Below are positions 61,392-64,000 of a DNA stretch of 64,000 nt, one piece after another (positions within the stretch are counted from its first letter, which is position 1; each line of letters opens with the position of its first letter). Position numbers and translations under genes: made by a program. Source of the stretch: CALKJU01 sp046349355 (GTDB lineage Bacteria > Pseudomonadota > Alphaproteobacteria > Geminicoccales > Geminicoccaceae); the NCBI GenBank assembly GCA_046349355.1, contig JAXMCM010000014.1, forward strand, positions 1 to 64,000, read 5' to 3'. The notes under the pieces are model-generated. The model was not told where the DNA came from, did no database searches, and saw only the letters and a list, made by a program, of their open reading frames with translations.

Positions 61392-62954
61392 ATGAGCCAG
61401 CGACCCGTCATCATCGGCATCGACGCCGGCACGTCGATGATCAAGGCGGTCGCGTTCGACGGCGACGGCCGCCAGCTGGCCGTGGCGGCGCGGCCCAACA
61501 GCTACGAGACGTTGCCGGACGGCGGTGCCGTGCAGGACCTGCCGCGGACCTGGAACGACGCCGTCGCCGTGCTGGGCGATCTCGTCGCCGAGGTCGACCG
61601 GCTCGGCGGGACGGTGGCGGCCATCGGCGTCACCGGGCAGGGCGACGGGACCTGGCTGATCGACCGCGACGGCCTGCCGGTCGGCAAGGGCTGGCTGTGG
61701 CTCGACAGCCGGACGGCCGGCCAGGTCGAGCGCCTGCGCGGCGACGGGACCGGTGCACGGGTCTACGGCATCACCGGCTGCGGCATCACCGTCTGCCAGC
61801 AGGGCATGCACCTGCTGTGGATGAAGCGGCACGAGCCGGAGACGCTGGCGCGGGCGACGACGGCGTTCCACTGCAAGGACTGGCTGCACTTCCGGCTGAC
61901 CGGGGTGCGCGCCACCGACACCTCCGAGGGCACCTCGAGCTTCGGCGACTTCAGCCGCCGCGCCTACGACCCGGCCGTGCTCGAGGCGCTGGGCATCGCC
62001 GATCTCGCCCGCCTGCTGCCACCGATGCTCGACGGCACCCGCGAGAGCCATCCGCTGGCGGCGGAGGCGGCACGGGCGATCGGGCTGCCGGCCGGGACGC
62101 CGGTGGTGCTGGGCAACATGGACGTGGTCTGCACCGGCCTCGGCGGCGGGCTCTACGACGCCAGCCGGCCGGTCGGCTGCACGGTGCTGGGCAGCACCGG
62201 CATGCACATGCGGATCGCGCATCGCGCCGCGGACGTCGGCCTCAACGACGGGCAGGCGGGCTACGTCATGCCGTTCCCGGTGCCCGGCACCTGGGCGCAG
62301 ATGCACTCGAACATGGCGGCCACGCTCAACATCGACTGGATCGTCGACCGGGCGGTCGAGGCGGCCGGCTGGGCCGGCGTGCAGAAGAGCCGCCGCGAGA
62401 TGCTGGCCGAGGTCGACGCCCGGGTGGCGGCGGCCGAGCCCGGCCGGGTGCTGTACCATCCCTACATCCACGAGGCCGGCGAGCGCGGGCCGTTCGTGGA
62501 TGCGCATGCGCGGGCCCAGTTCCTCGGCCTGTCGACCCGGGCCGGCCTCGCCGACCTCGCGCGGGCGGTCTACGAGGGCCTGAGCTTCGCCGCGCGCGAC
62601 TGCTACCTCGCCATGGGCGAGATGCCGGTCGAGGTGCGGATCGCCGGCGGGGCGGCGCGCTCGGCGACGCTGCGGCGGATCCTCGCCGCCGTGCTCGGCA
62701 CGCCGGTACGGACCAGCAGCCGCGACGAGGCGGGGGCTGCCGGCGTGGCGATGATGGCGGCCGTGCAGCAGGGGCACTACCCGGACATGGCGGCCTGCTG
62801 TGCCGCCTGGGTCGATCCGCTGCTGGGCGAGCCCGAGGCGCCGGACCCGGAGCTGGCGGCGCGCTACGCGGCGCTGTTCCCGCTCTACCTCAGGGGCAGC
62901 CGGCAGATGCGCGAGCTCTGGCGCGAGCTCGACGGCGTGCACCGCGCCGACTGA
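61392..62954 (+). CDS. FGGY-family carbohydrate kinase
   Basis: A 520-residue sugar kinase. The ATP site starts GIDAGTSMIKAVAFDGDG, and the hinge motifs are VTGQGDGTWLIDRDG, GCTVLGSTGMHMRI and the C-terminal VRIAGGAARSATLRRILAAV with GTPVRTSSRDEAGAAGVAMM. Length and pattern suit erythritol/xylulose-type FGGY kinases, but the substrate cannot be fixed by eye. It ends next to the mandelate-racemase-family gene on the other strand, with no gap (62954/62955). Confidence 0.9.
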   Translation: MSQRPVIIGIDAGTSMIKAVAFDGDGRQLAVAARPNSYETLPDGGAVQDLPRTWNDAVAVLGDLVAEVDRLGGTVAAIGVTGQGDGTWLIDRDGLPVGKGWLWLDSRTAGQVERLRGDGTGARVYGITGCGITVCQQGMHLLWMKRHEPETLARATTAFHCKDWLHFRLTGVRATDTSEGTSSFGDFSRRAYDPAVLEALGIADLARLLPPMLDGTRESHPLAAEAARAIGLPAGTPVVLGNMDVVCTGLGGGLYDASRPVGCTVLGSTGMHMRIAHRAADVGLNDGQAGYVMPFPVPGTWAQMHSNMAATLNIDWIVDRAVEAAGWAGVQKSRREMLAEVDARVAAAEPGRVLYHPYIHEAGERGPFVDAHARAQFLGLSTRAGLADLARAVYEGLSFAARDCYLAMGEMPVEVRIAGGAARSATLRRILAAVLGTPVRTSSRDEAGAAGVAMMAAVQQGHYPDMAACCAAWVDPLLGEPEAPDPELAARYAALFPLYLRGSRQMRELWRELDGVHRAD

Positions 62955-64000
62955 TCAGGCGGACATCCCGACGTCGGGCACGCGATCGTCGAGCGCGTCG
63001 GCCCAGCGGGTGTTGGGGACCAGCGGGTACCAGTCGGGACGCAGCGGGTCGCGGTCGTAGGGTAGCCGCCGACGCGGCGGTAGAGCGCGGCGTAGCGCTC
63101 CAGCCGGTCGCGATCGAGGCGGACGCCGAGGCCCGGGCCCTGCGGCACGGCGATGGCGCCGTCGCGGTAGGCCATCTTGCCGCCCTCGATGATGTCGTCG
63201 GTCAGGTGGTGGTAGTGGGCGTCGGCCGTGTAGGTCAGGTTCGGCAGCACCGCACCCAGGTGCAGCATGGTGGCCAGCTGGATGCCGAGCTCGCCCGACG
63301 AGTGCACGGCGATGCCGGTCTGCATCGTCTCGCAGACGCCGGCCGCCTTGATGCAGGGGCGGATGCCGCCCCAGAAGGTGGTGTCGAGCAGGATCACGTC
63401 GATCGCCGGGTCGCGGACGTTGGCCGCCAGCTGCTCGAAGTTGACGACGACGGTGTTGGTCGCGGTCGGGATGCGCACGGCGGCGCGGACCTGGCGCATG
63501 CCGTGCAGGCCCCAGACGGGGTCCTCGTAGAAGTCGTTGCGGATGTCCTCGATCGCCCGGCCGAAGCGGATGGCGTCCTCCATCGGCAGGGCGGCGTTCG
63601 GATCGTAGCGGAAGCTGTCGCCGGGGAAGGCCTCGGCCAGCGCCCGGTAGCAGGCGAGCTCGTGGTCGGGCGCGAACACGCCGCCCTTGAGCTTGTGGCT
63701 GGTGAAGCCGTGCCGGGCCTTCAGCGCCCGGGCGTGCTCGACCAGCTGGGCGGGGGTGCGGACCTCGTGGCGGCGGGCGGCGTCGGTGCCGAAGCGGAAG
63801 AACAGGTAGGAGGCGAAGGGGACGCGGTCGCGCAGCGCACCGCCGAGCAGGGCGTGGACCGGCAGGTCGAGCGCCTGGCCCATGATGTCGAGGCAGGCGA
63901 ACTCGAGGGCCGCCAGCAGCTGGGTGCGGTTGTTGTAGAGGCTGGCCGTGGGGTTGGCGATGCGCCAGCGCAGGGCCTCGACCGCGAACGGATCCTCGCC
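62955..64000 (-). CDS. Mandelate racemase/glucarate dehydratase-family protein (frameshifted near C-terminus, 5' end off window)
   Basis: An enolase-superfamily dehydratase whose start lies beyond 64000. Visible marks are KLKGG (the general base region), DPNAALPMEDAI, FYEDPVWGL, ILLDTTFWGGI and VHSSGELGIQLATMLHLGAV, typical of the glucarate dehydratase group. The frame breaks at about 63060: after GGY the natural continuation, YDRDPLRPDWYPLVPNTRWA ..., is in the next frame and ends at TGA 62957-62955. Without a correction the original frame runs on to 62885 with 57 aberrant residues after GGYP. One base is missing from a C-run. It lies tail to tail with the FGGY kinase, so both may serve sugar-acid use. 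Confidence 0.82.
   Translation of the reverse strand, partial: RGSVRGRGPALAHRQPHGQPLQQPHPAAGGPRVRLPRHHGPGARPAGPRPARRCAARPRPLRLLPVLPLRHRRRPPPRGPHPRPAGRARPGAEGPARLHQPQAQGRRVRARPRARLLPGAGRGLPRRQLPLRSERRPADGGRHPLRPGDRGHPQRLLRGPRLGPARHAPGPRRRAHPDRDQHRRRQLRAAGGQRPRPGDRRDPARHHLLGRHPPLHQGGRRLRDDADRHRRALVGRARHPAGHHAAPGCGAAEPDLHGRRPLPPPDRRHHRGRQDGLPRRRHRRAAGPGPRRPPRSRPAGALRRALPPRRRLPYDRDPLRPDWYPLVPNTRWADALDDRVPDVGMSA

Overview
The window is very GC-rich chromosomal DNA (roughly 70% or more) with dense, often overlapping genes, many GTG/TTG starts, and gene orders typical of Alphaproteobacteria. The mltB-rlpA-dac-tmk-holB-metG-tatD-MBL run, the fabI/aroC cluster and the single-ATPase sugar ABC transporter all point that way. 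A Rhodospirillales-type soil or plant-associated bacterium is my best guess, inferred from gene content only. I saw no rRNA, tRNA, CRISPR array or intact insertion sequence.

Layout. 1-2373 (minus): two RTX calcium-binding secreted proteins, the first cut by the window edge. 2537-3571: membrane fatty acid hydroxylase/sterol desaturase. 3600-3986 (minus): a decayed mazEF-like toxin-antitoxin pair. 4015-7082 (minus): sugar ABC transporter. 7284-10194 (plus): HD phosphohydrolase, GFA protein, hydratase-like protein and a halohydrin-dehalogenase-like SDR. 10216-15898 (minus): methyltransferase, GNAT, YdjC/ChbG deacetylase, MFS carrier, DeoR regulator, alpha/beta hydrolase, TetR regulator. 15988-19168 (plus): D-lactate dehydrogenase-like flavoprotein and an adenylate cyclase with TPRs. 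19165-22168 (minus): CPA2 antiporter and a BTAD/SARP-like regulator. 22297-27821 (plus): DUF4242 protein, then two large RTX proteins.

27834-33046 (minus): formamidase family, PD-(D/E)XK nuclease-like protein, aroC, GNAT, fabI, YihY/BrkB. 33221-39288 (plus): ilvD, M81 peptidase, a small unknown protein, a hybrid histidine kinase. 39295-39609 (minus): hibernation factor. 39831-44452 (plus): an archaic (Csu-like) chaperone-usher pilus cluster. 44520-52500 (plus): the conserved cell-wall/replication/translation housekeeping run. 52407-55349 (minus): two GNATs, a sulfurtransferase and cysteine synthase. 55452-62954 (plus): APH-ATPase fusion, lysozyme-inhibitor-like protein, SRAP, PhoX with a Pho box, SHOCT protein, FGGY sugar kinase. 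Two minus genes lie in this end: a secreted unknown (60430-60846) and a frameshifted mandelate-racemase-family dehydratase that leaves the window.

How it works together. Four RTX proteins in two tandem pairs and a chaperone-usher pilus suggest substantial investment in surface and matrix proteins; no type I secretion genes are in the window. Several catabolic units (sugar ABC, FGGY kinase plus dehydratase, DeoR/MFS/deacetylase, TetR-controlled hydrolase/flavoprotein) fit an opportunistic heterotroph.

The most unusual signals are these: four TTCCAC/T boxes exactly 10 bp apart upstream of the giant RTX gene; a 62-nt nested hairpin in front of ilvD; the mazEF relic; a halohydrin-dehalogenase-like protein whose catalytic Tyr is Pro; a 36-bp concentric palindrome over the DeoR start codon; a textbook Pho box before phoX; and a one-base frameshift in the last gene.
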